A stretch of 37,596 nt of DNA from Chara braunii (taxonomy: Eukaryota > Streptophyta > Charophyceae > Charales > Characeae), in the NCBI GenBank assembly GCA_003427395.1, contig BFEA01000004.1, forward strand, positions 6,862,840 through 6,900,435. Reading direction: 5' to 3'. Below, piece by piece: positions 11,181 to 23,089 of the stretch. Below the pieces are notes generated by a model. It worked only from the letters and a program-made list of their open reading frames with translations. It was not told the DNA's origin and searched no databases. Made by a program: the position numbers and the translations under genes. How positions within the stretch are numbered: position 1 is the stretch's first letter; each line of letters starts with the position of its first letter.

Positions 11181-11185
<5 letters not shown>
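9691..11185. other. AT-rich DNA; nothing recognised
   Basis: No RNA gene, splice-consistent exon or repeat boundary could be supported. Confidence 0.55.

Positions 11186-11258
<73 letters not shown>
11186..11258 (+). repeat. CT dinucleotide tract
   Basis: About 36 units of CT. A GA tract of similar length lies 640 bp downstream, so single-stranded copies could pair. Confidence 0.97.
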
Positions 11259-11263
<5 letters not shown>

Positions 11264-11892
11264 CCTCTCTTATTCGTGCGTGAAAATGACATCATATTTG
11301 ACAAACGTTTTGCACTTGCTGCTCTGATTCTGACATATACCACAATGAACTTCCGTTATGGTTGTATCATACCGGAAAAGTAGCTTGCCTCTGTTATTGA
11401 CATGTTGTATTATCACTATTGTTGTTATTATTATTATAATTCCTTCTTTTTTATTAGTATCGTTATTATAATCATCATTAATTTTGAACGCAGTCTTTTT
11501 CTTCTCTCTGATTCTCTTTTATAAAATCACAGCTAATCTTATTCCTGTCATTTATCCCGTTCCTGATCATGATATTTTGTTTAAACATGAAATTTCTTAA
11601 TAATTGAGGTTGTACAATTAAATGGCGTACGCCCTCTCCGAGTAATGGAGCAATACCCCCTTTGCCATGTGTGTGTGTGTGTGTGTGTGTGCATGTGTGT
11701 GCGTGTATCTCCATGTGAATGTGTGTGTGGGGGGGGCGGGTGGACCTCCCTCCCACCAATCAATCAATCAATCAAATAAATTAAAAAATACAAAAAAACG
11801 CGTTGAATACACATGTTTGTGTATATATGTGTGTGGATGGAAGGGGGACCCCTACCCCACAACTCAATCAATCATCAATAAAGAGAAATAGT

Positions 11893-11897
<5 letters not shown>

Positions 11898-11954
<57 letters not shown>
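11898..11954 (+). repeat. GA dinucleotide tract
   Basis: About 28 units of GA, preceded by GT-rich (11669-11735) and ATCA (11756-11775) simple repeats. Confidence 0.97.
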
Positions 11955-11957
<3 letters not shown>

Positions 11958-12075
11958 TATCATAACACTAACATGCAGAGTTTGTGTTTTTTTCCTTATA
12001 TTCAATAATCAATCAATCAATCAATTACGTAGCCGACGATTCAAAGTAAATAATAATAATAATCATTTACGCTAG

Positions 12076-12570
12076 CAACCAGGCCGTCTAGGTCACCCTA
12101 TTTTCCTAGGCGGCCTGATTGTGCTAAGACCAAGCAAGGTCCCAAAAAAAAACAAAAAAACAAAACAAATCCTATCCCAAAAAAAAAACGATTGTGCAAA
12201 CATATACACTGAATAACTATTGCCTCAAGGTCACATCGAAATTCTTTACCAAATTTATACTTTTTTTTTTTTGCCTAACCAAATGGTTTCGAGCCACTCT
12301 GTTGGCCTAGATATCAATAAAATAAAAATAAATAAACTTATCCTTTATTTTTAATTATATATTTGGTAAATAATTTCAATGTAGCCCCTAAGCAAATGTT
12401 GTTGTGTTTTTTTTTTTTGCATAACATACAATTTTTTGAAGTTTTTTTTAGATTTTATTTTTTTTTAGGCGCTCGGGTTTAACCAAACGCGTCTCCAAAC
12501 ACCACTGAATGTTTGAACATTTTGGTTCAAAAGTTCGGTTGAACCTGAACGCCGACGACCCACACTTAAT
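12076..12570. repeat. Possible diverged relative of elements A and B
   Basis: It starts with a strong hairpin (CAACCAGGCCGTCTAGG at 12076-12092 against CCTAGGCGGCCTGATTG at 12105-12121), then A-rich DNA, then GGTCACATCGAAATTCTTTA, CCAAATTT (12229-12256), which matches the ATCCAAATTCCTTACCAAATTT motif of elements A and B. It ends in a more G+C-rich stretch with CGAACG-like motifs (12470-12570). Boundaries uncertain. Confidence 0.35.
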
Positions 12571-13105
12571 TTGGACTTTTTTTTTTTGTCCACACATGGC
12601 AGAGTGGCAAAAATGAAAAATGCACCGAATCGACGCAACGATAATTTCATAATAGAATTTGTTTTCCCTTTTATGTTATAAAAAATACAACTTTGTCTAC
12701 AAATCCTCAAATTTTAAGTTTTTTCTATGATCCATTTTAGCGTGAAAATCATCCAAGTTGCGGCTTTAAAATTGCAAGACAGGATCTGCCTGTAAGAAAC
12801 AGTCACCGCCCTTTCGTAAAACCCAACCTTAGCTCACAAGGACATAGGTTTATGGGTGTTGGGAGTAAAGGTGATTCAATTACTTACTGATAGTCTTAGA
12901 GCATATTCGCCTCCCTCCCCCTTAACAATCTATTTTCTTAGAAAAAATACGAGTGTACATTATTGCAAATCCAAAATGTGCAATTTTTTGCGTGCAATTA
13001 CCAACCTATGGTAACCACTATTTTGGAGATCACCACACCCCCCTCCCTCGACAACGTGCATTGAAAAGAGTTTGAATATTATTGAGGCGACATTCTTTAA
13101 AGTGA

Positions 13106-13328
13106 GCGAACAAAAAATTAAAGCTATATTGACCTGGTTTTGGGGCATTTGCCACAACTTGCTAGTTTAATTTTTTTTTCTTCCCCTCAATAATTGTTCT
13201 TCCCATCCAATATATAAGCAAACAAAAAATTAAAGCTATATTGACCAAGTTTTAGGGCATTTGCCACAACTTGCTAGTTCAATTTTTTTTATTCCCCTCA
13301 ATAATTGTTCTTCTCGTCCAATACATAC
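13106..13328. repeat. 112-bp tandem duplication
   Basis: GCGAACAAAAAATTAAAGCT (13106) and GCAAACAAAAAATTAAAGCT (13218), about 93 percent identical. Confidence 0.85.
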
Positions 13329-15326
13329 ATATATTTTTTAATACTTATACTCATTGATAAATATATAATAACAACTAACTGTTTATAATTTTTTTTTTTT
13401 GGTTGCAATCATGGTTAAATGCATTCTAAGAGGATGGTCTTCTTCATAAGGCCTCTTCGCATATAGCTACATGAAAATTCATAAACTTCTATATCCTTCG
13501 TGTTTTCTCCTCCTTAGTCAAAAACACTACTACATTCTTATTCTTTCGTTTTCGAACGTTGACAACCCTGATTAAGTCTCATAAAATTTCCGTTCTAAAT
13601 TTATTTTATCATGTCCGAGAAAAAAAAAAAACACATCAAGGCAAATAGTAGAATATTGGTGCTTCGCTCAACCAGCAAGCCTACTATCAGGGAAGGAAAA
13701 AAACGAGAAATAAGATAGAAGGTAAGAAAAAACAAAGAATTGATCAGCGAGGGATAATATCTATATAGCATAATGATGCCATATAGGCTAAAATAGACAT
13801 TTTCTACCTACATTCCAATCAAGGCCCAATAATAGTTACATTGCAAATGAATTTAAACAAAGGAGATAAGGTGTGAACTCCACTCATTGACCTTAGCTCT
13901 CCGATTTTTCCTAATGATGCTTGCATGATGTACCATTTAATAATAGTCTTTTCTATGGGTTCATCTAAACTTCCCTAATGTCCAATTGCTTCCTTTCTCA
14001 ATTGCTGCTCTTTCTCATCTTTAGTTGTTACCAGGAATTATGCATGTGCACTTCAATTACTTTAGTTTTGACTCGCATGAAACACAAATCATACTTGTTT
14101 TTTTTTTAAAGGAACATTTGATCCACTAATGATTTCCCCCTCCCCTTTCTCCCCAGTATTTCTCAACCATATAAAAAATCCCATACACAATGCATTATAC
14201 TCCATTGCCAAGGTTGTAATTTATTCATGGGAGGCAACATATGCTGGGAATCGGACCCTGACGTCCCATATTACATATGCACATCATAACTCATGTCAAA
14301 GATGCCACTGTGACATTGATTACCCTAAAAAATAAGGAGATGAACTCTCTGGGATTTGTGAAGGATAAAAAAAAACTTTTCCCTGCATTCCTTTGTCAGT
14401 TTGCCAAAAGTTAAAACTTAATTTATAACAAAGCTTTTAGCCTACCATTTGACAGTCTGATACTATACCAAATTAACCAAACAATTATCAGTAAAAAAAA
14501 AAGACGTGAATAATTTATAATTCCGATCTTGTAAGAAATGAAGCTTTTAGGTTTATCAAATTCAAGACAAATCGCATGGGCCTTACAAAGTTAAACACCT
14601 TATTGTATGACTTCAATTACCTTCGGGTTTAGACTGCTTATACCTTTTCCTTCAGAATGTTTAGCTTGAATTGCTTTTCCTTTGGTTTGTTTACCTAGTT
14701 AACTTTTTTCATCATGGATTGCTATATTACTATTCAATCCAATATTGTTAGAATGAACAAGTTTTAAGAACAGTTTCCCCAAATGCAATCTCTATTAAGA
14801 TTCACATGCTTTGCCCAAAAGTGTTCTCTTTTACCTACCAACTCGTTCATTTAAGATATCTTATAGGATACCTTGACCTTCACTTTATAATGATATACTA
14901 TCCTTTCTCCTCAAAATCCCTCGTTTTCAACTTTTTTTTATAGCCTAAGGGTCATTCATGGCTAAGACTTGAATGTTTTAGTTTTTGATTGTTCTATTCC
15001 CAAAGAGGGGTTGCCATATTATCACATACAACAGTGTGGGTATATATTGCTTTGCGATAAATAATTTCCTTCATTTATAAAGCAGGGAGGGTAAAAATGT
15101 CTGTTTTGCGGGTCGTCCCTCATTTCTGTTTTCGATGTGACGTCTTTGCTTTGTGAGGACTCTATGCAATAGCTAATACTTGTCCCCTTACAATCAGGCG
15201 GCTATGAACCTAACCTCTTCACTTGTTTTAAAGCTAGAAGTACCCAAGCAGCTTGGCTATCAAAAATCAACTTGTACTTCCATCTAAAGAAGAGCGCTTC
15301 CAATTATATGGCTAAATCCAATATTG
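13329..15326. other. AT-rich intergenic DNA; nothing recognised
   Basis: Stop codons are frequent in all frames. The only frame over 60 codons (14129-14335) has no recognisable content. Confidence 0.55.
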
Positions 15327-15339
15327 CTAATCCCACTCT

Positions 15340-15520
15340 TTTTTTTTTTTTTTCTAAAAAAAAAGGGCGACGGCTTTGAGATGTCATCATTGAGCTGACC
15401 GGCCCCAGGCAATTCCGGCAATTCAGAAACATCTGGTTTTATTCATCTAAAACCATCATCTGGATCCGAACTCTGGTCTGCATTTCAAGTTTCAACAGTT
15501 CATGGGTGTTCCCACTGAGC
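15340..15520 (-). mobile_element. tRNA-derived SINE, copy 1
   Basis: Minus strand: pol III A box TTAGCTCAGTGGG at the head, B box GTTCGGATCC about 45 bases later, a body with GGGGCCGGTCAGCTCAATGA and GACATCTCAAAGCCGTCGCC, then a tail CCCTTTTTTTTTAGAAAAAA running into an A-run. Near-identical 13-bp direct repeats CTAATCC(C/T)ACTCT flank it at 15327-15339 and 15520-15532. The right repeat abuts the A box, so the extreme 5' end may be truncated. No coding capacity. Confidence 0.75.
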
Positions 15521-15532
15521 TAATCCTACTCT

Positions 15533-16505
15533 CGCTCCGGGTCGAGTAATGAAGTCTCAAACCACCCTACTGACTGTTTTTTCGTCCTCTCCATTTTTCC
15601 TCCTACTCTCGCTTTGGGTTGAGCAATGAAGTCTCTATAATATCGACTTGTACCATAAAGCTTCAAGGGAGGAATTATTAATTACTGCAACTTTTCAAAA
15701 TTTTCGAATGTTGGTTGGTTACACCAATGATCATTATCTGCATGTTTAAGCAAAAGGTACTAGTCTGAGCCCCAAACCCTGGGTTGATTCATCCGCCGGA
15801 TGCCTATTTATCTAAGCGGGTGTAAAGGGCCTTACTCCTTCGTGATTGATCCACCATCCCAACATTCAGCTCCCCCAATTTATTGACATATTCGGGAATC
15901 GAAAAAATGTGTCCATCATTTTCTGAATCTCCTTAGAGTTACTTGGGGAAACATCTAGGGAGAAGCCACTTGTAAAGAGGGAGCACACTAGAATGACCTG
16001 CTCTAGGATTAGGGCTACCCTGTTCCTAACCAGATCGTTAATTTTCCCGAGGTTTCATTATCATTATAAATAGGTATGCGGCCAAGATGGCCTTTGCCTT
16101 GTTGATCTTTGTTAGCGATATTTCTGATGCTAGAATCCGCATTGTAATGCAGGATGAAGGCCAATTTCCTTGAGTTCTTCCATGCGTTGAATTTCTCTAG
16201 ATAACGACAAGAAACTCCACCTGCACGCAATGAAACGCTTTTCTAAAATCAGTGACACCAGGTCCGCATCTGCCTTGTTTTGCCTCACAAATTCGAGGAC
16301 CAATATGTTTCTTCCTTCCAAACATCGGCTCCGGTTGTGGTGAATTAACCCCATCACTCCTAGTCTGTTGGAGATCATTATATATATAACCGTTAGTTTT
16401 TTTTTTTTTTTTTATATAACCGTTAGTAAGGTAATGAGCAATTAATTTCTTATGTTCATCTTCTCCCTTTTTGTTTTATACAGGAGAGGTAGACCGTAGA
16501 CCCCT
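15533..16505. other. Between the SINEs; no supported gene
   Basis: CCTACTCTCGCT(C/T)(C/T)GGGT(C/T)GAG repeats at 15524 and 15602. Two overlapping minus-strand frames at 16015-16378 look protein-like in composition but match no family I recognise and lack a splice context. Confidence 0.45.
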
Positions 16506-16514
16506 TGGTCCAAC

Positions 16515-16692
16515 TTTTTTTTTTTTTTTTCCTTTTAAAAGGGCGACGGTCTTGAGATATTATCATTGAGCTGACCGACCCCAAGCAATTTATTGGTAGT
16601 TGGTTTCAATTGTCAAGTTCCATCAGCTGGATTTGAACACAGGTGTGTATTTCAACAGTTCATGGGTGTAGCCACTGAGCTAGGCTCTTGGG
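16515..16692 (-). mobile_element. tRNA-derived SINE, copy 2
   Basis: Minus strand: CCTAGCTCAGTGGCTACACC (A box), CTGTTGAAATACACAC, GTTCAAATCC (B box), then GGGGTCGGTCAGCTCAATGA, ATATCTCAAGACCGTCGCCC, TTTTAAAAGG and a 20-base A run. TGGTCCAAC occurs on both sides (16506-16514 and 16693-16701) as a target-site duplication. It shares head and tail with copy 1; the central 50 bases diverge. Confidence 0.8.
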
Positions 16693-16701
16693 TGGTCCAA
16701 C

Positions 16702-17981
16702 TAAGTCTAATGTAAGACCTCTGCAAAACCTCGTTGCATATTTATTTGGAAATGAGGTTTGGAGAGACAGGGCACAACCAGCCATAATTTTGTCCATCCG
16801 GCTCCCACAGATGGCTGAAGAGGCGGTGCAACTGTCACATACCTTCGGTATTTGCGGACCTTAAAAGCTGAAACCGACCGGGTAATGGCCACGGGATAGA
16901 GGTTGAAAGGATTGTGCAATGGGACGCTGGACCAGTTTCCAGCAGGTGCTGCTACCCACCACTCCCTATGCCAAAGACCGGAGCATCCAGGGACAGGCCT
17001 GCTAGAGAAAGCTGCTCACACCACTCCCTACAGCAAAGCCCAGTCGGGTTTTTCCACAAACAAAAAAGAAAAAAAATACAAAAGAGATTTCATTCCTTGT
17101 CAGTGATTGATCCACGTTCTCTTTTAGCCTGTCTGATCTGCACGTGTCCAAAGATTGGAGGCATTGATGCGACTTTTCTTACGTTCTGCGTCCTGTTTGT
17201 GAACTTTAGACTTGAAAGAAGTCTCAAGAAAAACTTCCGGCATAGTTTATGCAAAAAAAGTTTGTGTAGACAGGAGGTAATGCAAAATTATGAAGCTTTG
17301 ATAAAACATCTATTACCTCACATCGTGGTTGAATTTATACAAAAAAAGTTTGGGTAGACTGAAAGAGGAGGAGAACATTGTCACTTCCCATTCATATTTC
17401 TTTAGTTTCCCTTTGATTTTTGACCCTTGCCATCAATTTGAAGACGTTTCCTATTTTAAGTATTCTTTGACTAGAATCACTAGATTTATTGCATCTGTGT
17501 AAAATCTGCCACTTAAGGGCCCAACAGTGAGACTAATTAGTTAAAAGGCGTACCTCACCCAGACAGCACACGGGCCCCTCATAAGCCAGCATTAAACCCA
17601 ACAATAACACAATGGCTAGAGCACACAACGCAACGCAATTACAATGAAAAGAGTCCACAAAGCAATGATCACCCATGCACAAAATATTGACCATGCAAAA
17701 GTCTCTTCCATGGCTCTCCTTATCTCACGTCCACAAATAGAACAACAATAATAATATGTTGGCCAGACTTCAATCACTCACCAACCAATCTGCCCTCTCA
17801 CCCTGTCATCCTAACCAATACCTAGCTCAATCTACTCTATCTGCTTCAAGCCGGATGGTGCCACCTGTGTCCAAAAAACATAGATACAATGTTGGAGCTC
17901 GTATGATGAAAATCACCGAGGTGAACTGTTCGCTACTTCACAACATGACCCTCCCTCCTCTAAGTGCCTCTCCTCTCTGAC

Positions 17982-17983
<2 letters not shown>
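16702..17983. other. No gene recognised
   Basis: Several short plus-strand frames (16903-17357) lack motifs or clear splice sites. CCACCACTCCCTA(T/C) modules recur at 16957 and 17020. Confidence 0.45.
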
Positions 17984-18029
<46 letters not shown>

Positions 18030-18046
18030 CCCCCTCCCCCCCCCCC
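17984..18046 (+). repeat. Poly-C tract
   Basis: About 60 bases, nearly all C, with two T interruptions; G tract on the other strand. Confidence 0.97.
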
Positions 18047-18359
18047 TGGGCACTGGGTACGACCACTGCCTTGATTAGCCTGAAATGGCTACTGCTGTGA
18101 TAAGCATAAACATTGGGCGCTGAACTTCCTACTCCTCCTAAAACAATGCAGCACCAAACTTGCCCGAATGTGAATGTGTGAGCTGCTGCTACATGCTTAC
18201 GTATATGCCAGCCTAGTACTGGTTGGCCGCGGCCTGCTCAGACTCTGAAATTTTCTTGACGGCAGATCCTACTGGTTCCCAACCACTACCGACCCTAACT
18301 GACTTTGCACGCGTGGTTGAATCTGGCCTTCCAAAAAGCCCCCCTTTGGCTTGGCTAGG

Positions 18360-18726
18360 ACGTTGGTTGGATGGCTGGTTGGTTGGTTGTTTAGTCGGTT
18401 GGTCGGTTGGTGCAATGACAGGTGGTTTGTTGGCAGGGTGGTGGCTGGTTGGCAGGTGGGCGGGGTGGTTGGTAGGGTGGTGGGAGAGTGGGTTGGTGGG
18501 ACCGGGGGGGGAGGGGGGGTTGGGTTGGTTGATGGGTGGGATGGAGGGTGGGTTGATTGGTGGTTGCGTAGATGTTGGGGTCGGTAGGTGGTTGGTTGGT
18601 TGCTCCATCGGTGGGTGAGGGGTGGGTTGGCAGATGCGCCAGTTGTGGTCACTTAGTGGGTTGGTTGGTGTCAACTTGGTGAGTTCTTCCGGTGGGTGTG
18701 TTGGTGGGTGGGTGGGTGGGTGGGGC
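18360..18726 (+). repeat. G/T-rich TGG minisatellite with quadruplex motifs
   Basis: Degenerate TTGG/TGGG repeats. The minus-strand reading is a Pro/Thr/His-rich open frame (PTHPPTHPP) that is an artefact of the repeat. GTGGGTGGGTGGGTGGGTGG at about 18702-18721 is a canonical four-tract G-quadruplex motif. Confidence 0.9.
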
Positions 18727-18729
18727 ACC

Positions 18730-18935
18730 GTGCGTGTTTTGTGGGTTGTTCGTTTGTTTGTTCGTCGTTTGCCTTTCCTCATCATTTGTTTGCTTATTTG
18801 TTTGTTATTTCATTTGTTTCTGTTTGTTTTCCCTTTTGTTTGTCCATTTGTTTGTTTGTTTGCTTGCTTGTTTTTTGTTTGTCCGTTTGTTTGTCTGAGT
18901 TGAAGTTGTTTGCTTGCTTGTTCTTTGTTTCTCTC
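18730..18935 (+). repeat. TTTG-rich simple sequence
   Basis: Degenerate TTTGTTTG repeats with scattered CC and GC. Confidence 0.9.
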
Positions 18936-18955
18936 TTTCTGTGGCTCACTCACTT

Positions 18956-19023
<68 letters not shown>
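18956..19023 (+). repeat. CT dinucleotide tract
   Basis: About 34 units, directly after the TTTG-rich region. Confidence 0.97.
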
Positions 19024-19026
<3 letters not shown>

Positions 19027-20065
19027 GTCTCCCCCTCTCTCCCTTTTCCAACTCCCACTCTGGAGGTGGCAGAAGCTTCCTCCAGAGTCTGGACGTTCCT
19101 TTCCATGCATTTATTTAATTAAAGAAAAGAACCTGGAGACTCGTTGAATTGAAGGAGAGACACATCGAGAGGTGGTGACAAAAAGCCCGCATTTGATTTA
19201 GAGAAAAGCAGCAGCCGTATGGATAAGAAAATATTCCGAGTGCACGACAACTTTTCTCCTTCCTGCCAAGTTATTGTCAGTGAGTACACACACACACACA
19301 TCTTGTTGAAGACCTGCCTGCTGCAATAGCACTAAAGCCGACCCTGATTTGGAAAACAACATCCTAACACCCCAGATCAGAATCGGTGGTTGTTGTTATT
19401 GTTGTTGTTGTGTACATACTTTACTGTGCCGAACGGATCGTTTCAGATTTGTTCCTGAAGCTCATCTCCCTCTCCTCCCCACCCCCCCTTCCCAGAAGTT
19501 CGGCAATCAGCATCTAGCTAATGTTACAAATACATCATTGCTATGAGAGTCGGTCAAGCTCAGAAAGTAAACTGTGCAGGTGGGGGGAGAGTAGAAGGAA
19601 AGAATGGTACCTTGTGGTTCACGAGTTCAAACCCTCACCTGTACGCGTGTCCCAAATTCTCCCAATCAGATGAGCAACGAAAGGCTACGTGTGTCCCAAA
19701 TTTTTCCAATCAGATGGACTTGCGCCATGTTCTGATCTCAGTGATCTGTCCATCAACATTTCACACCAGTCCCTGGGGAGCGAGAGGCTAAGGCATGGCA
19801 AAAGTCGTCAGACACACATGTCATGCAAAGCCGTTGAATAAAAATCAATCTACGGGCAAATGTGGAAGAGCGACAGAAATAATAGCATACAACGAGAGGC
19901 TCAACTTGCAATCATCAACAACTTCCAACCACCGGCGGAATATAGGGAATCAGGCTAGAATTTCCAGGGTCAGTGAGGATGCCTCTCAACAACCCAGCTT
20001 TGGGTCGAAACCATGGAATGAGTCTGAGTATATTTCAGCAGCTGCCTAGTGGATGCATCCTTGCA
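19024..20065. other. No gene recognised
   Basis: Unique sequence with a TTG-rich patch (19389-19411) and a short direct repeat CGTGTCCCAAATT(C/T)T(C/T)CCAATC at 19646 and 19690. Confidence 0.5.
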
Positions 20066-20637
20066 ACGAGGGTGCATATTTACCAAACGCCCAAGGATAG
20101 AAACTCTAGGGGAAAAAAACACTCCAGAAAAATAAGCCGAGGGCAAAACCCGTCCTCAAGGGGAGAAAAGAGTCACATGGCAGCCAGACACTGTATTGTA
20201 TTATCAATTTATCATCATAGCCATGAATACAGCCATAAACACGTGAGCGGAACTCAGTGTTACAAAGGCGGAAAAATGAACAACAGTCAAGCGGGAAGAC
20301 CAAAACAGGAAGACAAACGACAAGGACAGACACACAACAGACAAGACACAAGACACAAGACAAGAAGACAAGATAGAAGAAAGTAGTCCGAGCACAGGTA
20401 GTGCGTTTAAAAAATAATCCAAAACGACCTGCCAGCGGCGAACCTCGCGCGACCGAAAGGTCAACAATCAAAGAATCGTCGCGTAATGGGCGTGACCCGA
20501 CGCCGCGTTTCGGCCGCTCGGCGTCCCCGCCATCTTCAGACACTGGACTGATGACAAGGGTGCATATTTACCAAACGGCCATGGATAGAAACTCTAGAAA
20601 TAAGCCGAGGGCAAAACCCATCCTCTAGGGGAGATAA
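20066..20637. repeat. Pair of dispersed direct repeats around a GACAA-rich spacer
   Basis: GGGTGCATATTTACCAAACG, GATAGAAACTCTAG and AATAAGCCGAGGGCAAAACC occur at 20070-20150 and 20557-20620. The spacer holds ACAAGACACAAGACAC simple sequence and a G+C-rich stretch with CGCGTTTCGGCC. Confidence 0.7.
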
Positions 20638-20775
20638 TGGTCAATGTACACGATTGCCTATGGAACATCCACACTGCCAAAAAACCGACGAAGGTGAACA
20701 AAGAAATGTCACCACAAGACACCGACAGATACAGAAACTACTTAAGAAAGAATTCACGAACCCCCCCCCCCCTCT

Positions 20776-20793
20776 GTCCTTCGGGACATTCGT

Positions 20794-20825
<32 letters not shown>

Positions 20826-20858
20826 GACCCCTGCGCAAGCAAGGATGACACGCATAAA
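20776..20858 (+). pseudogene. U6 snRNA retropseudogene with poly-A tail and target-site duplication
   Basis: GTCCTTCGGGACATTCGTTA, AAATTGGAACGATACAGAGA, AGATTAGCATGACCCCTGCG, then CAAGCAAGGATGACACGCAT and a pure A run. It stops about 20 nt short of the U6 3' end and carries a 4-bp CAAG duplication. The copy is bracketed by AAAGAATTCACGAACCCC (20747-20764 and about 20869-20886). 3' truncation plus poly-A plus an 18-bp target-site duplication indicates LINE-type reverse transcription. A poly-C stretch separates the 5' duplication from the U6 start. Confidence 0.88.
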
Positions 20859-20886
20859 AAAAAAAAAAAAAGAATTCACGAACCCC

Positions 20887-22001
20887 AAGGACAAAAACAT
20901 AAATTTCTACAATAGACGAGAATGTAAATGAACCAACAGATCAGCCCTGTCATGCCAGAAATTTCAGTGTACAGATCAACCCTTAATTTAGACCCCACCA
21001 GTCCATGGCCCCAGGCAGTGTGAGAACCATGAGATGCTCTCTCCGAAAAATTCAGAGGCTAGGGGCAACCGGACCAAAATGGCTGGAGGCGCCAGCCGAT
21101 ACGAAAACAAAAATGTTACGCTGACATTTCGGCAAAGCTTGGCGCACAGCGGGGAATTCGCCTCGTACAAAAGAGGCTCGTGTCGACTGGTGGTTTAACA
21201 AATCCTACATTACTGCAAAGCCACAATTGTGCTGCTTTGAAAAAGCCTAAGTACTGCAAAAGCCACATTTGTGACATTCCTCCACTCCCAGTAATCCGCC
21301 CCCTCCCTCCTCCCTCTTGCTGATACTCCCCACTCCTCAAGACATTCCTCAGCCCTTTTCCTTGTTCAATATATCCTCTTTTTTTTCCGATCGCCTTCAC
21401 CCTCAAGACATCCATCAGCCCTTTCCTTTTCAATATATCCCCCGTTTAGATGGCCTCCCCCCTCTCACGACACCCATCAAGCCAGCCCAGCCTCCCTCTT
21501 CCTTCCATTTCCCTAGCAGTCGTGGCCATGTCCTCCCCTTGCGCTTTGTCGAGCATGTCCCTCTTCGGAATCGCCCCTTTGCTAGGCACCTATTCTACCA
21601 CACTGAGTAAACTGAGACAAAACATCTCCTCTCGGCAAACAGAAACCCATCTTCTTACCTGTTCCCAGAGAGAAAGAAAAGAAGCAAAGCTATAAGAGAC
21701 CGAATGACATAGCCTCATGGGAGATCACCAAATAATCAGTTGGACCGAAAAAAACAAATAACTATCCGCATGAGAACATTCATCGCTTATCCTGGTGAGC
21801 ACAACCACCTCAGCCATGGTTCCCGACACTGCAAGGCCTGAAAAGCCTACAGACTCAAAAAAAAAAAAAAAGAGAGGTGCTACCAAGCAAGGCAGTTAAC
21901 AGGAAAAATAAATGTCATCACTCATAACCTCAATGATCATCGAGATTGAAAACAAGTTGGAAATAAGTAAAGAACTCCTCCAAAACTGAAACAGAACTAC
22001 A

Positions 22002-22006
<5 letters not shown>
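20887..22006. other. No gene recognised beyond listed repeats
   Basis: Contains the minus copy of the dispersed GGCTGG repeat and a duplicated CTGCAAAAGCCACA(A/T)TTGTG-like element (21212, 21256). Confidence 0.5.
21336..21442. repeat. 66-bp tandem duplication
   Basis: CTCAAGACATTCCTCAGCCC (21336) and CTCAAGACATCCATCAGCCC (21402), both running to TTCAATATATCC. Confidence 0.75.
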
Positions 22007-22057
<51 letters not shown>

Positions 22058-22147
22058 NNNNNNNNNNNNNNNNNNNNNNNNNNNNNNNNNNNNNNNNNNN
22101 NNNNNNNNNNNNNNNNNNNNNNNNNNNNNNNNNNNNNNNNNNNNNNN

Positions 22148-22207
<60 letters not shown>
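22007..22207 (+). repeat. GA dinucleotide tract with assembly gap
   Basis: GA repeats on both sides of an N run (22058-22147); the true length is unknown. Confidence 0.97.
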
Positions 22208-22211
<4 letters not shown>

Positions 22212-22940
22212 CCTCAGCTAGCTATGTTGAACACAAAACTATGGCTACATGATGATGCTGGAAGAAGAACCTGTTATATATACCATAAAGAATTTCCTGC
22301 CGACACTGATGCTGTCATGCTTGGGACTTGGACTGTCCTTCTCTTGGTGAAGACAAATTTCCCACCGATTGCCTTGATGTCGACCTCCTCTTCTCTTCTG
22401 CTTCCACAAAAATTAAAGCAAACCCATCACGTACCAATCACTTAGACCCAGTTTCACTTCCCCTTGAAAACCCCAAACTCACTGCACAGCACGATTCCAT
22501 ATATAAATCCCTTTCTGCGCAGCTACTTAACAGTGCCTTGGTTCCGCAAATCCTGTGTGCACACTGCGACTTCGGAGAAGGAAACTTAATCAAATGATGT
22601 TCACAACAGCACTAGCACGAAGGCATTCATTCGCAGCACTAGCCAACATCACAAATCACTAAACAATGACAAATCATTAAACACAAGGCAATCAAATCAA
22701 TATGGCTGATCACTTGCCAACTGATTTGATTCCCAAGGCAATCAAATCAATATGCGGTCACCATCAGCCTGTCCAAGTGGCCACAGCCAGGCAAAAAGTT
22801 GTGGCTGAGCATGTCACCTGGTGAAGTCTTTAACCCAGCACAACCTTCGTGAGGCACAAAAATGAGACTTGAGATGTGAAGGCCTTAGTGTTAGCATGAG
22901 TACACCCCTGGCCACACTTCGCTCTCGCACACGCACACAT
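22208..22940. other. No gene recognised
   Basis: AAGGCAATCAAATCAATATG occurs twice (22686, 22736). Frames at 22224-22597 show no motifs. Confidence 0.5.
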
Positions 22941-23030
22941 GTCTTGTTGGTTTTGTTGATTATACACGCACACGCATGCACCACACGCACACACACACAT
23001 ATGTCTTGTTGGTTTTGTTGATTATACACG
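22941..23030. repeat. 62-bp tandem duplication with CA-rich flanks
   Basis: GTCTTGTTGGTTTTGTTGAT at 22941 and 23003, each preceded by ACACACAT-type sequence. Confidence 0.85.
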
Positions 23031-23089
23031 GCCCAATTCTTTGCCCTGCTTTACAGCATGGGCTGTTTGGATGTTTACGAGTGACCACG

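Noticed and set aside
18213-18785. 190-residue Pro/Thr/His-rich minus-strand frame
   Set aside because: Translation of a TGG minisatellite; frames in all phases are open for the same reason.
20500-20550. Hammerhead-like reading on the minus strand (CTGAAGATGGCG then GGCCGAAACGC)
   Set aside because: The core is CUGAAGA, not CUGAUGA, and no 5' strand pairs with the sequence after GAAA.
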